DNA of 64,000 bases, taken from NCBI RefSeq assembly GCF_037975245.1, contig NC_092563.1, forward strand, positions 15,701,094 to 15,765,093, given 5' to 3'. The notes under the pieces were generated by a model. That model had not been told where the DNA came from, ran no database searches, and worked only from the letters and a program-made list of their open reading frames with translations. This document shows, one piece after another, positions 1 to 13,059 of this stretch. Source of the stretch: Apostichopus japonicus (lineage: Eukaryota > Echinodermata > Holothuroidea > Aspidochirotida > Stichopodidae). The position numbers and the translations under genes are program-made. Each line of letters begins with the position of its first letter. Within the stretch, counting starts at the first letter, position 1.

Positions 1-1578
1 GGCACGATCAAAACACGTTACGACTTCTGAGACCATCCGTACAGGATGTGTCACGTCCATGACAACAATAACATTCCATAAAGAAGGACTATTAATTCTT
101 GAAATGCAAACACAATATAAATCTCAGATTGTTTATACGTTTTGGTGGAATCATCATATTTTTTCAGGAACTAAATTACAGGAATATTTTCTTTTCGTTT
201 TTGGATTTGCTTTATTTTGGTGCACGCTGACGGTGTACCATGTAAAATTGTATTGACATTTACTTTCTTTAATGTCTATTTCTTCTTTAATTTTTTTTTT
301 ATTAAAACAAAACAACACAAATAGCTTCTTTATAATCCATTGAGGATAGAAATCATAACCTTTTTTTTTGTCGTTGTCTGAAATTTCTGTCGTTTTCTTG
401 CAAACCAACTATATGGAACTGAAAAATTCGGCTGTCATTATTATGTGAAAATGAGAATATTGTCAACAAAGTAAACAATTTGGGATTTTCTATTGTATGC
501 CTTCTATTGTCTTTGTTATGTCTCTGGCACAAAAGGTATTTACATAGCTTTGTTCATGTGAACTTTGCGTAGGTGAAGTTACAGACTAATCGGAAATGTA
601 TACCGAGAAAGGGATTTCATGAGAGGTTGTACGAAGCTCAACCATTAAATCACGGATTTAATGCATGCAGTATCATCCACATCCACGCATCGCCATATGG
701 TTTTATATAGTATGCTCACCGGTGTGACCATTCTACAATATACTCTTCTAGCCAAGTCAAACTTAGCATAAAGTTGTTGCAGATGTTTGTTTTGCACATA
801 GACCGTCTGGTGGTCGTTTTGTTGAACTTTTAAACGTTAAGTAGATTATACCTGTTGGATAATTTGATTTGATTTCTTAAAACCAAATAAGATATAAAAA
901 AAATTACAAATTACTTTTTGACCTAATAACCAGAATAGCAATAACTGATAGGAAAAAATTATGTGACAAATTACCTTCCTGCCTAAATGAGTTAACAAAA
1001 ATGGGTTGTTTTCCTTTTTTTGCGATTTGAAACTTTCTTAACATGTCCAATACATCATAATAAATCTTGACAGTCCGACACATCAAATCGATTCACTAGG
1101 TCAAGTAAAGGGGGAAAAATCTGAAATATATTCGTCTTGGAGGGTGAATGAGTCTAGTCGTCACACGTTACAACAATGTCAATCAATGGAGACGCTGTTG
1201 CACTCACTGGTGAAGGAGGGGAGGGGGGGGTGGAGGAACTTTTCGCGGACTTTGAAGAGACTTAACGACGACGATATAACGAAGGGGATAGTTTCTCCCC
1301 CTTTCCCCCTCCCTCCGCGCCGCACAGCCATTTTCATTTTATCTTTACCATTTTCTTTCCCCCTCTGTTCACATCGTGTTTATGTTTCGATCAAATAAAC
1401 CATTTTTCCGTTTAAATTGTTGTTTTCTGATATAACTTTAAAGCTCTAAATATGACTTCGGTTTTTCTCAAAATACATAAATCACTAAGGAAAGGACATA
1501 ATTTAAAATAATTATATAGGCTTCGTAAATTGATTTTCTAAAAATTAAATCGCAAATCTCTTTTTCAATTTTGTTTAG
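1..1578. other. Upstream ESRP intron, non-coding
   Basis: No segment continues the ESRP frame (the rest of RRM1 is missing), so this is read as part of one long intron whose 5' exon is outside the window. It holds a C/T-rich and G-rich stretch near 1215-1330 and no recognisable gene. Confidence 0.6.
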
Positions 1579-1621
1579 GTTTTCAAAGCCACAGGAGAAG
1601 AATTTATAAAGGTCGCAGCAG
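1579..1621 (+). CDS. ESRP: ESRP exon: end of RRM1 and linker
   Basis: A 43-bp exon after tttag and before gtaagg. It begins in phase 0 and ends with one base of a Gly codon. It encodes [14 protein letters not shown], the stretch that follows the last strand of RRM1 in ESRP proteins. Confidence 0.88.
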
Positions 1622-4600
1622 GTAAGGTGTCTCGTATACGTATAAAGTATTAGTATATAGCCAGTGTATACTATTTTTGCTATTGGTGTTAGTAGTGTTA
1701 AACTATTGTGTTTATAATGTAAAATACAACAGTTAAGTAGTAGCAGATGTTAGTGTTAATATAATACGTGTTACAAGTGTTACCAGTTATTTAAGTGTAT
1801 ATTAGTGATTTTCGTTTGTTAGTGTTACTTTTTTTTTCAATGTAGGCCTATATATTATAAGTTTATTAGTATAATTATTATTGTTATTATTAACAGATTA
1901 TTCGCAAAGTATGATACGAATGGGTCGGGTGGTGGGGAGGGGGGGGGTACAAATACATGTAAATTAAAATGAAACTTGTTGGAACCTAGTTGACCACCAA
2001 TTTGAAAACTCATCCAACGTGTCATTCCACTTCTCCTTCGCTATACTTTTCACGTTATTGAAACATGCTTTAGCTAACTTTACGCCATTCGTTACTATTC
2101 TGTTTATTTTTTATTTAATATTCAGGAACATCACGTGACGCTGCTTTGTTTTTATCAAGAGATGATGGACATATCATTGTGCGCATGCGTGGATTACCCT
2201 TTACTGCAACAGCACAGAATGTGGTAAGACTTTTAACTAATTTATTTAAAAAAAAAAAGCATTTCTTCCTCGAAATGTGTAACCACCCAAAGCACCAGAT
2301 ATCGAGGGGAAAATGCTAAGCACTGCACATGACCTCATTTTGTGTTGTCTTATCGTAAACTTTGGTAGGGAACGGGTAGGGGTGGGGGGTTGGGCGATAG
2401 GTGAGGCGAGGGGAATACGAATAGTATACTGTTCCTTGCTTCCTTGGCAGCATACTCTGGAAAACCTTATCTTGATTTCAACTATACACGAACAATGTAT
2501 TCAGGATTCATTTTGTCCGGGAGATTTGAGATGATTTTGTGGCTTATCCCACTAATCAAAGTTGACATTCCCCTTTGCCCTTCGAAGTTGTGCTCCACCC
2601 CCACCCCCATCCCCACCTAGTGAACCTTCTTTCGTCACCTCTGAAAGCGTGTTCTTGTTTCTCTATGTCTTTTTATCTGTTGTAAAGTTTACAACGAAAT
2701 GTCTTTGTGTCTAACTTAATTGTTTGAACATTATCATATCATTCATTAACGATCATCGATCTTTTGTTTCTTAGATTGAGTTTTTCGGGCCAGAATGCCC
2801 GGTAGCCGGTGGCGAGCACGGTATATTGTTTGTTAAACACCGAAATGGTAAAATGACCGGAGATGCCTTTGTGATGTTTGCATCGGAAGAAAGCGCGGGA
2901 AAAGCAGTCGAGAAGCACAAGCAGTACCTTGGCAGTCGTTACATTGAGATATTCCGTAGCACGACGGCTGAAGTACAGCAGGTAAATATACATATGCAAA
3001 TTAAAATCTAGTTGCGCATGCTCGTAATTTTCCTTAAAATGATTATCTTTTTCTTTCGTATCATAGTGGCTCGAAGAATGACGTAATCCGTAGACCTATA
3101 CTTCTGTTATATTAATTACCAGATCATGAGTGTTACCTTTCTTTTTCAAAGTCGAAAGTACTTTTCGATCGCAAACATACTCAATTATCACTAGCATATG
3201 CACTAGTTGGCAACCACCATATATACATACGCATATTAGGCTAGGTTTGGGGTATACGTATAGAGTACTGGGAATGTGTGGTAGGCTGTGGTAGGCTGTG
3301 GTAGGCATTGGCAGACCTAGGAGGAAATGTCTTTAAATTTGGAGATCTTGTATAATTTCAAATAACATTATAGTGAAAAATAATTATGGTGAAAAATAAA
3401 CCTACTGAACAAAATTAATTCAAAAGGTAATAAATTGACTATGTTTGAGTCAAATCAACTAAAAAGTAGGCCTACACGTGAGTTGGAACATTTCGTCATT
3501 GTGTTACCTGTTTTGTATTAAGCGGAGGGGGGGGGGGGCGGGGGTAATCGTGCTATGAGCTTTTAGATAAATAACGCCTCATATTAATCTTTTAGGTATA
3601 TCAGTATGTGATAATCTATAAGCCTCATTATCCAGAAAGGAGTAGTTTCAACTAAACTTAGGAACTACATATTTTTTACTTATTATTTTAATAATGAAAA
3701 ATATGCTTGAGGCCCCCCCCCTCCCCCCCCTCCTAAAGCGTCAAAGTAAACATTTTCTTTGTATACTTATTTATTGTGTACTTTACAAGTTTCTGGAACG
3801 TTTCCCCTCCCTTTCTCCAGGTCCTCTCTCGTCTGCATTCAGAGCCCCTCATTCCCGATGGCCCTCCCCAGACGATGCCCCAGGCGATACCGACCATACC
3901 GGTTCCTCCAGCCTTGCTAACCCAGCAGTTCATTACTAGCGGTGCAGCAAAGGATTGCATTCGTCTCAGAGGTCTTCCTTTTACCGCGGCTATCGAAGAT
4001 ATTATGAGGTTCTTGGGAGAGCATGCGCACTTCATTCGACCGCAGGGTATTCACATGGTGTATAACTTACAGGTAGGTTTGCTCGATGATATATGGTGAC
4101 GTCATAAGTTGGTTTTTAAAAGGTTTTAAGCATCTATTTCGCTTATTTTGGGCAATTTTACCAAAGTCACTCAGTATTACTGGAAAACAGATAGCAATTG
4201 ATCAACTTATGACGTTTACATCTTACATTGTTTCACGTACTGTTCAGTAAACAGTAAGTCATATTCGAAAATGAAAATTTCGTTTCCAAGAACCCATTTA
4301 TTATATATGGTATTATAAAGTCAATTAAGAGAGAAAGAAACAAAGTTGGTTATTAACACAGCTGAGAAAGTCCAGCTAATAAACTACATTGTGTATGTTA
4401 TACTTTAGTTACTAAAGTATATATCTTGTTATAGTGTTGTAGATTCACCCAAATCAACTAAATAAATTGCCTAACGCGTTTCTCTTCCTGGGTGATGGCA
4501 AAGTTATGCATGTTGGATTACCAGTGGCGTGTACAAAGCTACCCCCCCCCCCCCACACACACACACTCATACATCGATCAACTTGCACTTTTCAAAGATG

Positions 4601-7600
4601 GTATCAACAAGTCTTTCTCCATACACCTTTTATTTTTCTTAATAATAACCAAGTTATACACAATTTGCTTCACTTATTGTCTCATTTTCTAACGGATAAA
4701 CTCTCCAGACAGTTTCAACCAATACTCGCTTTCAAACAGCAATATTGCAATCATGATAATCTGCCGTTCAGTTATGTATAAAAGTGCAAATGGGAAATAG
4801 TGTGGGTTCAACTTGCAAAGTCATCAACGTGTTCGCAGATAGGAATATTTCCTATGTAATTATGATAATGTTATAGAGACGCCCGTTTCGCAGAACGGAA
4901 CATACTGTGCTTGTATTTCAGTACTACACCCCCCGCACGCTGCCGTATAAATATATATGTGTCTCTGCTATAGAAAAAACAAACAGTTCTCAACCACTTT
5001 TTTCATTTCCTTATATATTTTATGAAAGCGAAGTAGCACACAAAGAAGTACATATTCTGTACAGTAATTCATATATAGCTCCATGTTCTAGCAGACACAC
5101 TGCAGTTGCGAGCCAAGAAATAGTACAATAACAGCTGGTATTTATACCAGTTCAAGACGATGATTTCCGTTGTCGAGTATTTTAAGTGCAATGCTTAGAT
5201 CATGAACTATACTGTAGGAAAGTGTTGTCTGCACTTATATACACTAATGTGCAGGGGCGGACTTAGTCTTAAAACTGGCCCGGGCATTTTCCACCTAGAC
5301 CGGCCCATTATTCATTGATATGCTACTTACATAGTGATCGCCGTCCTGGGGGAGGGGTCTAAGGTCCACATTGAAAGTTTTTATGAAGTGAAGATGCAAA
5401 ATGGTGCTATATTTCTCAATTTAGTAGGTTACAAAAATCCTTGAAAAATTACCCAAAAATAATTTTCCAGAAGCAACACTTGATTAAACTGAGGAAAGAT
5501 AAAAACGTAAACAAAAAAAGACAAAAATATATGTTTGAGACTGGATTTTTTTTCAAGCATTTTGTGACAACATGCTTGAAAAAAAAGAAAGAAAACACCT
5601 AAATAAACTCCATTAGCACTGCCGGGTTGCTAATAGCACGTTCTTTTGTTAAGAACTAACAGACTAACTAACATGGTGGTTTCATGAGCTGATTCCCACA
5701 GTTAAAAATATATTTCTACACAGCCCGTCTGTATTCTATTAACTACTGTGAACATGGGCTGTAGTTTCTACCAGGCTCCCCAGCCCACCGGCTCACCGGG
5801 CCACCGGGCATTGCCTAAATGCCCGTGTTGCCAGTCCACCACTGCTAATATGTCATATATAAGGTTTGGAAGTTTCAATGAGGGTGATCAAACATGAAGT
5901 AGGCCTATGTCGTAACACTAATGGAGTATCACAATATAAATATGTACCATACTTGTGCATGTATGCAGATAACTATATGCAAGCGGCTGATTAAAAATTT
6001 AAAAAAAAAAATGTCGTCTGCTCGTGCGAATGGATTTATGTAAGAAACAAGATTGCTTCCCCTACGTTCTTTGGGTATAGGCAATCACCCTAACACACTA
6101 TGTACATATACTGATATACGGCCTACACATATAATCATCTATTGTCCTGCGTTCCTTCCATTCAAACTAAAGTCATGCGGTTCTTTCCACAGGGCAAACC
6201 GAATGGTGAAGCTTTTATACAGATGACAGCGCAGGAGCATGCGTACATGGCCGCGCAGAGTTGTCATATGAAATATATGGGTGAACGTTACGTAGAGGTA
6301 TTCCAATGCTCCGGAGATGAGATGAGTATGGTTTTGATGGGAGGTCCTAGACAGATGCCAAAAATGTCAATGTCCATGCCTGTACCAGGTAAGAATATGC
6401 CCTGCTATTCTTATTCATTATATGACTATATTTTCGATAAAATTTCAATTTTGTTCATAGGTTAACAGTATTTTGCCCTACATAAAAAAATGTTACCATA
6501 ATTTTCCTTGAATACCATTCCTCTCCAATTTTCGACAGTTGTTAAGGTGGCTTAAACTAGACACTGAATTTCTAATTAACTTAAAAAGTTCGGTCGAAGA
6601 GAACATTAAAATATTAGGATATTATATTGTGTGGATATAAACGACATGGTGAGTACAATTACAATGGTTGTCTTTATATAAACTAGATGAAAACACTAGC
6701 GAGAAAATGGTCAGAATATTAGCGGAATATTGTGGATACTTTAAATGATAAAACAATGTTTATAATACAGTCATATTGATATAGATACCCTCAACGTTCC
6801 CGAGAGTAGGGAGGGGCGGTCGAGGGGCGGTAAGGAGACGGACTGGTACCGAATTAAGACAACACTATATGCAGCTAAAGGTTACGGGACGAACGTATCT
6901 TTTTTAGCATACAGCAAATGCAGGCTTTTAGCTATACATAGACTCTGTATGTGTTCAGCGTATCATCCTGTATAGTAAAGATATATGTATGAATGTGAAT
7001 GTAAATCAAGCAGCAAAGCATTGCTTATAGCCACTCCATTCAGAAGTGGTCTGTTTAATCGCGGGTGGCCGCTGTTTGCATTATTTGTTTTTGATTTCAC
7101 TTTCGATTCCAACAAAGATCACACTTATCTGTAGCTTAATGTATATTTGAATAAGATCCGTATGAATGAAATAACAAAACTCTCCAGTCAACCCTTTCGA
7201 TGAAGTAAAACGCCATACATCTTAAACGTATTGCGACCACAGCCATTCATGGTTACAGTATCAACATAATTATATACGAGGGGTGCTTGCCTCACTTTTT
7301 AGTCAGGACAGACTGCGGCAAAAAGTATGGGTCAACTTTAGGAGGGTTACAGGACCAGAGGGAAGGCTATATGGCAGGGGTTCCCTAACTGGGGTACATG
7401 AACCCCCTAGTGTGTCCATCCCAGGGTGTTTGTGAGAAGTTTCTGAAAGTCAAAACTAGAGTACTTTTTTTTAAACTAAAATCTGATATATCATATAATT
7501 TAGTAACGTACAAATTTAAGTCATACCTATCGACAAACTCTTTTCGCGTTCCATACGCATATGCTATACCTGTAACCTACCGTGCATGTGATAAATAACT

Positions 7601-9354
7601 GAATTATGAAAACAGACACAGGCCGCATGACTTTGGTGAAGTATATGTACGCATGAGAGTACGTCGTGAAGATAAAGAGCTGACTTGAACATTATCTTTT
7701 ACGAAGCACTGTTATGCGTATTATAGTATACAGTGGCGTAGGAAGGTACTTTTGAGTGGGGGGCTGAAGACTGATGGCCGGCCTGGGGGAGGGGTCTAAG
7801 GGGAGGGGGTTCCCCCTCCCCTTTGGAATTTTTTGCATTTCCAGGTGGCCTCAGATGCAATTTGGTGCAATATAGCACACTTCAACACCCACTCCATTTT
7901 GTAAACTTAATTTTGTATTTTCACCTGGCCTTAGATGCAATTTGGTGCTCCAAATGAGATTTTTTTCTCATTTGGAAATGAAAAAGGGGTTTTCTGACTT
8001 GCGGAGCGGGGGGGCGGAATGATACTTCCGCCCCTACACAATTTTCACTGGGGGGGGCTGGCGCCCCCCAGCTCCTCCGGTTCCTACGCCCTTGATAGTA
8101 TAATAATGACTCAGATCGTGTCTCGAAAAGTTGGGGGTTCGTGGAAAACTCTGACATCCACAGGGGTTTCATGAGGTGATAAAGTTAGGGAAACCCTGCT
8201 ATATGGTGTATAGTTATCCCTGTCTATCTATCTACTCAACAAAATCTGTTTGCATTTCTATTGTTCTTTTTATTTCTAGGTGCAATTGCCCCCACCACTC
8301 CGCTTGCCTACCCCAATATGCCAATGTCTTCACCACACCCGGGAGCTACGGTAATACCTACCCTGCCAGTACCCGCTCGCCATCCCGGGGCGACCACCTT
8401 CCTGCCGCAGCATCACCCTGTTTACTACTTTCCCACCCCACCAGTCTCTCCGACAGCCCCTCTGATCTACCCTGGGTCCAACAGTGCCTTCATCCGACTA
8501 AGGGGGCTTCACGCTGGAACGGCTCCTCAAGAGGTTGCCCAGTTCTTTCAGGGATATGGGGTGAGTTTATTCTCATGTTTCCTCTCACATGCCTCTCTTA
8601 AATGCATATGGGATTCGTGTAACTACATCATTCTCTAACTTTATTAGGGCGTTGTGTTTCTTCATATTTCTCTCATATACCCCACCCCCACCCCCTCCCT
8701 CATCTCTCTCTTTGACACTTTATATCTTGCCTATTTACTGTCTTCTTAGACCAGGCATGCACCTGATTTGCTCTTCATGCAAAGTTTAACCTTAATGAAG
8801 CGTGTTGAGTTTGGATGGCAGTATTGCCAAATCTTGCGTGTATTTCTCAAATCGTGCTTGAAATTGAAACCTTTTTAGACTTTTGCAGCAAAAGAATGTT
8901 ATATTGCAATTAGTGCCATTTTATCACAAAAAATCAACCCAGAAAGCTACTTTAATATTGTATTACATGATTCACATAACCCGTGACTAATACAATGTTT
9001 CGTACCGTAAGAAAACGAAAACATTTGAAGGATAACTATAACGTGAAAACAGTAGCATATATGCTAAATAGAGCGAAAAATTATTTAAGGAATTTGGCCT
9101 CATTTTGCCCTTATGACATCATTTGATGTCACTGTTTATGCACTTATAAAGCGCATGCTCAGATAAAATAGATTTCTAAGTTAATTTAATTCTTTTGTAT
9201 ATTTATTTTTAATATTTAGGTTCCCACAGAAAGTGTTCATCTTCAACCCAATGGTGACGCGGTTGTATCATTCTACACCCAAGAAATTGCTATAAAAGCA
9301 CTTCAAGATAAGCAGAGGATGTTTGGCGGGAAGATGGAGCTGTTCGTAGCCTAA
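1579..9354 (+). CDS. ESRP: Epithelial splicing regulatory protein (ESRP/fusilli), 3' part of gene
   Basis: RNA-binding nuclear splicing regulator; family members bind GU-rich pre-mRNA sites and control epithelial-type alternative exons. I read seven coding exons: 1579-1621, 2126-2223, 2775-2981, 3821-4072, 6193-6388, 8280-8560 and 9220-9354 (TAA). All have GT-AG borders and matching phases, giving 403 residues after an N-terminal part outside the window. Exon 1 gives the end of RRM1 and the linker ([15 protein letters not shown]). Exons 2-3 encode RRM2 ([15 protein letters not shown], then GDAFVMFA). Exons 4-5 encode RRM3 ([16 protein letters not shown], then [10 protein letters not shown] and RYVEVFQCS). 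Exon 6 starts with a Pro-rich linker and enters a fourth RRM-like unit ([16 protein letters not shown]) that ends in exon 7. The order and the sequence of RRM2 and RRM3 follow vertebrate ESRP1/2 closely. The DnaQ-like N-terminal domain must be encoded to the left of position 1. Confidence 0.93.
2126..2223 (+). CDS. ESRP: ESRP exon: first half of RRM2
   Basis: Acceptor ttcag, donor gtaaga, 98 bp, completing the Gly codon split with the preceding exon. It carries the RNP2-like strand VRMRGLPF and the start of helix 1. Confidence 0.93.
2775..2981 (+). CDS. ESRP: ESRP exon: second half of RRM2
   Basis: 207 bp, phase 0 at both ends, acceptor ttag, donor gtaaat. It includes the RNP1-like strand GDAFVMFA and the conserved [15 protein letters not shown] end of RRM2. 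Confidence 0.95.
3821..4072 (+). CDS. ESRP: ESRP exon: inter-RRM linker and first half of RRM3
   Basis: 252 bp, phase 0 at both ends, acceptor ctccag, donor gtaggt. A Pro-rich linker ([15 protein letters not shown]) is followed by [20 protein letters not shown]. Confidence 0.94.
5252..5844. mobile_element. hAT-type MITE in ESRP intron
   Basis: The 593-bp segment starts CAGGGGCGGACT and ends AGTCCACCACTG, which are imperfect terminal inverted repeats. It is flanked by near-identical 8-bp duplications: ctaatgtg at 5244-5251 and ctaatatg at 5845-5852. An 8-bp duplication with CAG...CTG ends is diagnostic of the hAT superfamily. There is no transposase ORF, so it is non-autonomous. One duplication mismatch and internal decay suggest an old insertion. 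Confidence 0.78.
6193..6388 (+). CDS. ESRP: ESRP exon: second half of RRM3
   Basis: 196 bp, acceptor ccacag, donor gtaaga, ends with one base of a Gly codon. It contains [19 protein letters not shown] and the family-typical MVLMGG tail, then a Met-rich run (MSMSMPVP). Confidence 0.94.
7375..8198. mobile_element. hAT-type MITE family 1, copy interrupted by another MITE
   Basis: It begins caggggttccctaact and ends agttagggaaaccctg, giving good terminal inverted repeats. A perfect 8-bp target duplication ctatatgg lies at 7367-7374 and 8199-8206. A second copy of the family at 35557-36018 has the same ends and interior but lacks the segment 7731-8094, which is a later insertion. No transposase is encoded. 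It sits in the ESRP intron just before the exon at 8280. Confidence 0.9.
7731..8094. mobile_element. hAT-type MITE nested inside the 7375-8198 element
   Basis: A 364-bp insert with ends cagtggcgtaggaagg and ggttcctacgcccttg (inverted repeats) and a perfect 8-bp duplication atagtata at 7723-7730 and 8095-8102. The related element at 35557-36018 shows the uninterrupted site (cagtataataatgactc). The interior contains G-rich and C-rich tracts. Confidence 0.9.
8280..8560 (+). CDS. ESRP: ESRP exon: Pro-rich linker and start of fourth RRM-like unit
   Basis: 281 bp, acceptor tttctag, donor gtgagt. The first two thirds are rich in Pro, Tyr and Thr. The exon then enters an RRM-type strand-helix ([20 protein letters not shown]). 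Confidence 0.92.
9220..9354 (+). CDS. ESRP: ESRP terminal coding exon
   Basis: 135 bp, acceptor atttag, in frame with the preceding exon, ending in TAA at 9352-9354. It encodes the RNP1-like [11 protein letters not shown] and a closing strand MELFVA, completing a fourth RRM fold at the extreme C terminus. Confidence 0.9.
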   Translation, partial: VPTESVHLQPNGDAVVSFYTQEIAIKALQDKQRMFGGKMELFVA

Positions 9355-10159
9355 AGTTAGAAGACGACGAAAAACAAGGTATACACCAGAAGAGGCTGAC
9401 TGCAACCTATATTCTTGCCCTAAATATACGCATGAAAACAAAATCAGACTAAATTCACGAAAACCATAAAAACGCAAAAAAAAAACATCAAAAGTACTGA
9501 ACATTATTTCGTGTAACTGATCACACAGTGATTCATTTGAAAGTTTTGGTCAGATAACACAGACAGTTACCATGGTTACTGATTCCTCCATGCACATTGC
9601 CTAAATTTGATCTTGCAGTCTCTAAAAGTAGAGAGCACTAAAGCTTCATGCGAAATAGTAATACCAACCTTCTTCGCGGTTCAAGACAACGCCAAGGCCC
9701 AGACCTTACCACGTGTGAATTTTACCAACACACCCTATAACAGCAGAGTGTCGTGCCGTGCCATTCACATAACACATAACACTAGGCTGAATTGAGACGG
9801 TTTATATATATACCGTTTAAATGCACGGAATATTTCCACTGGGATATTCCTGCATATTGAGGTCTAATACCATTTTCAACAAATGAATTATTTTCCTATA
9901 ATGGACACAGAATTGTATCGGCTACAAGTGGTTCATCATAAAATATCATATCAAATGCCACCCAATAATAGCCTAAATTAATTGAGTATCCTGTAGTCAA
10001 ATTTGGATCATGGATGTACCTTCGACTTCTTAAAGAACTTGTCATTTTGTGATAAGTTACATTTTGTTTAAATTACATCAACTGCAAAGTTAAATGCGTG
10101 TGATATAGTTTAAGCTAAAATACCAACCAATCAACGTAGTAGTGTACGTCATAAATTAC

Positions 10160-10264
10160 AATAAACGTCAGAAGTTCAGTTTACGATAATAATAATTTGA
10201 ATTTATATTTTGTACAATAATAAGCTTAGTGAAGAATTCAGTGAATTAATAAATGATAAATAAA
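10160..10264 (+). promoter_or_regulatory. Candidate ESRP polyadenylation signals
   Basis: AATAAA hexamers occur at 10160-10165, 10248-10253 and 10259-10264, about 0.8-0.9 kb past the ESRP stop. Any of them could end the 3' UTR. The AT-rich sequence contains further hexamers downstream, so the choice is uncertain. Confidence 0.3.
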
Positions 10265-13059
10265 CTTTCAAACTTATAGCCTACAGTGGAAGCATAACTG
10301 TTAGACACTGACAAGTATAGGTTATCTTGCTATTAGCAGGGAAAAAAATAAAATATTCAAATATAAAGCTATGACTTTAATTGAAATATTATACAGAGTT
10401 TGAGCCACCTTTTTCAGTTATGTAACTGAATTAAACATAACGCGAACCTTTAGCACAGAGGTGACAACAATCAATGGTGATTATTTTACATAGGCGATAT
10501 GTCAATGAGATAAAAAAATGTCAACAATTAATTTTTTTTTTCGTTTATTTTTTTTTCTTTGAAAAAGAAAGAAAACTTTCCACACAATTGCTTGCCAATA
10601 TTTTTACGAATATGCAATTTTAAAGAAATAAAATCATTATTTTGACCCGTATATTTTCTGGGTGGAGGGGCTGTTGGTGTCTCGGTGGGCATTAGGGCTC
10701 TGTGAACGTATGGAAATATTAACGAACGAAGTAGGTGGTTATTTGGGTCATAATCGGGTTTCTAGGGAAACTTTTACAGGTAGGTCTCTGTTTATTCTGT
10801 AATGGCGTCCTCAGTTTAAAAAAAAAAAAAGAATTTCAAAAGTGCTCTGAAGAAGCTTATCGCATTCAGCGGAAAATAATTTGGAAAATTCTTTGACGAG
10901 TCTCATTTTGGTTTGTCCAAAAATCTCTCAAAAAGAGGAGATAAACTTTTACGAAGATAAACCTCGTCTATATTCCCTTTACAGAGAATGTAATATTTTA
11001 ACATTCTTGTCATATATGAGCAGGGATCCTCCCCGAATAATTAGGTGTGGCTGTTGTTGTTTTTACTCATTCGGCGGGCCAAAGTCTAAGTATACTTGTC
11101 TGGTAGATTGGAATGAATAATAGGCTTACGTGGTGGTAATGGTTAACGTAACAAGTAGATTGTCATGGCAACGATCGATGGATCTTAGTGATCATTCAAA
11201 ATGTGACAAATTGAATATTAGGCTGAATTTGTCAAGTCAATTTGTTTTTCTCATTAGTTACTATAGTTTTAGTCATTGCTACAAGTTGTAAATTTCGGCA
11301 GTTTTCTCACTTTTTTCTTCCATTTCATCCTTTCTCAATCTTTCTTCTCAAATGTGTATTTAGATCTTCTTCGTAGTCACGTTTTTACCTTTCACATAGA
11401 TACAATTTTTATGCATATTAAGATATGCTCCTCAAATTTTCACGTATTTAACGTATATTTCTTTGTTTGTTCATATATAAGCACATCGCAAGTTCATATT
11501 ATATCAAGACAGAATTTACAACTCACAAAGTTAGTAGCAATTCACTGAAATTTTTCGACTAGTATCCGAGCAACTTTTGTAAATAAGGTGCTATTATTTT
11601 TGTTGTCGAATTTTAAAAGAAAAAAAAAATCAATTGTCTTTAATATTTAAGCAATTTCTTATTATTTGTTAAAACCAAAAAAAAAAGAGAAAGAAAAGTA
11701 TATTAACATTTTTAACACTTTAGCAAGTTTCTTTTGTGAATAGCCTGTTAGTGATAATTTAGACTAGATAATGTCATTTGTATTGTACAAATAAAATTGT
11801 TTATGATGTCATCCATAAGGTGATTATACACAGTAACATCAATATGAAAAGTACCGAGGTTAGGACTAAATAATCGCACGTGATTACGTGCCGAAGATCA
11901 CGTGTACCCGTGGAAAGCTTATGAAAATACAAGCTGGATGTTGCACCTGTAATTTGTTCAACACGTACCAATGAAGTAAAAATATTCTTCCAGAAAAGTA
12001 AGCAATAATAAATTTAAAATCTTCTCAACTTTGATACTTCTTTCATAATTTCGCCTTTACTAAACAAAATGTAAGGGTTATAGGTACACCTTTGTTCCAG
12101 ATAACAATGCTGTGATTCCAGAACGTGTGAACATACTTTTCTCTAATTATGATGACATCGATCAAGACTATCAAATGTAACTTTTCACAGAATTGAAGAC
12201 AAAGTGTGCATAATTACTGCAGCATTAGGGATAGCTTTATACCCTGTCGTGTATCATTATTTTGCTTGATATGGCCTTCACATGTGAACACATACATTGT
12301 TCTAGTCAAATTAACATTGAACAGAAAATTCAATTTAACTTTCATAGAGTTGCATTCAAAGTGTGCCTTAAAATAATGTAGAATTAGTCCATCAAGAGAA
12401 TAAATGCCTTCCTTGATATATTGCATTCATAATGTGCCTTAATTAAAGTAGAATTAGCTTCAATTTGTCATAGTTTTGTTTTTATTTTTATCATATTTCC
12501 ATTATTATTATAATTATTATTATTATTCCAGAGTCGTTTACTGTGTTTAACAGCACAGTTTAAATCGTCGCTGACATTGAAATCATGTGTCTTCCACGTA
12601 GCAGAAGTGTAACCGCAATAATGTTTGTAATACTTTTTGTCATTATTAATGTTAAAATAATTATAAAATTTAGATGAGAAAAAAAGAAAAAAGAAATTTA
12701 ATCAAGATGTAACTTGCAAGAGCTAGTATACATCTTCCAAATTTTATCATCTTTTTCTCAATAAGCAGAGAATAATATTAAAGCTGTAAGTATTAAAACC
12801 AGTTTCTTTGTGTGAATTGCCTTATTTTTTTTTAGTCAACTTTTTCACCAATAGTTGAGTAAAACGTTATATACAAGACTGCTAAAATTTTCCGTTGAAG
12901 CCCCTACCCTACACAATTAAAAATCCTTAGATAGAAAATACTCAACCCCACCGCGGCATGCTACTTCCTCCCCGACCCCCTCCCCAACCTTCTGCTGCCA
13001 ATTCTATTGCACTTAGAATAATCAAATGAAATAAAGTGTTACATTCATTTAGTGAATAA

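Noticed and set aside
3694-4099. Alternative plus- and minus-strand ORFs over ESRP exon 4
   Set aside because: Shadows of the real RRM3 exon at 3821-4072.
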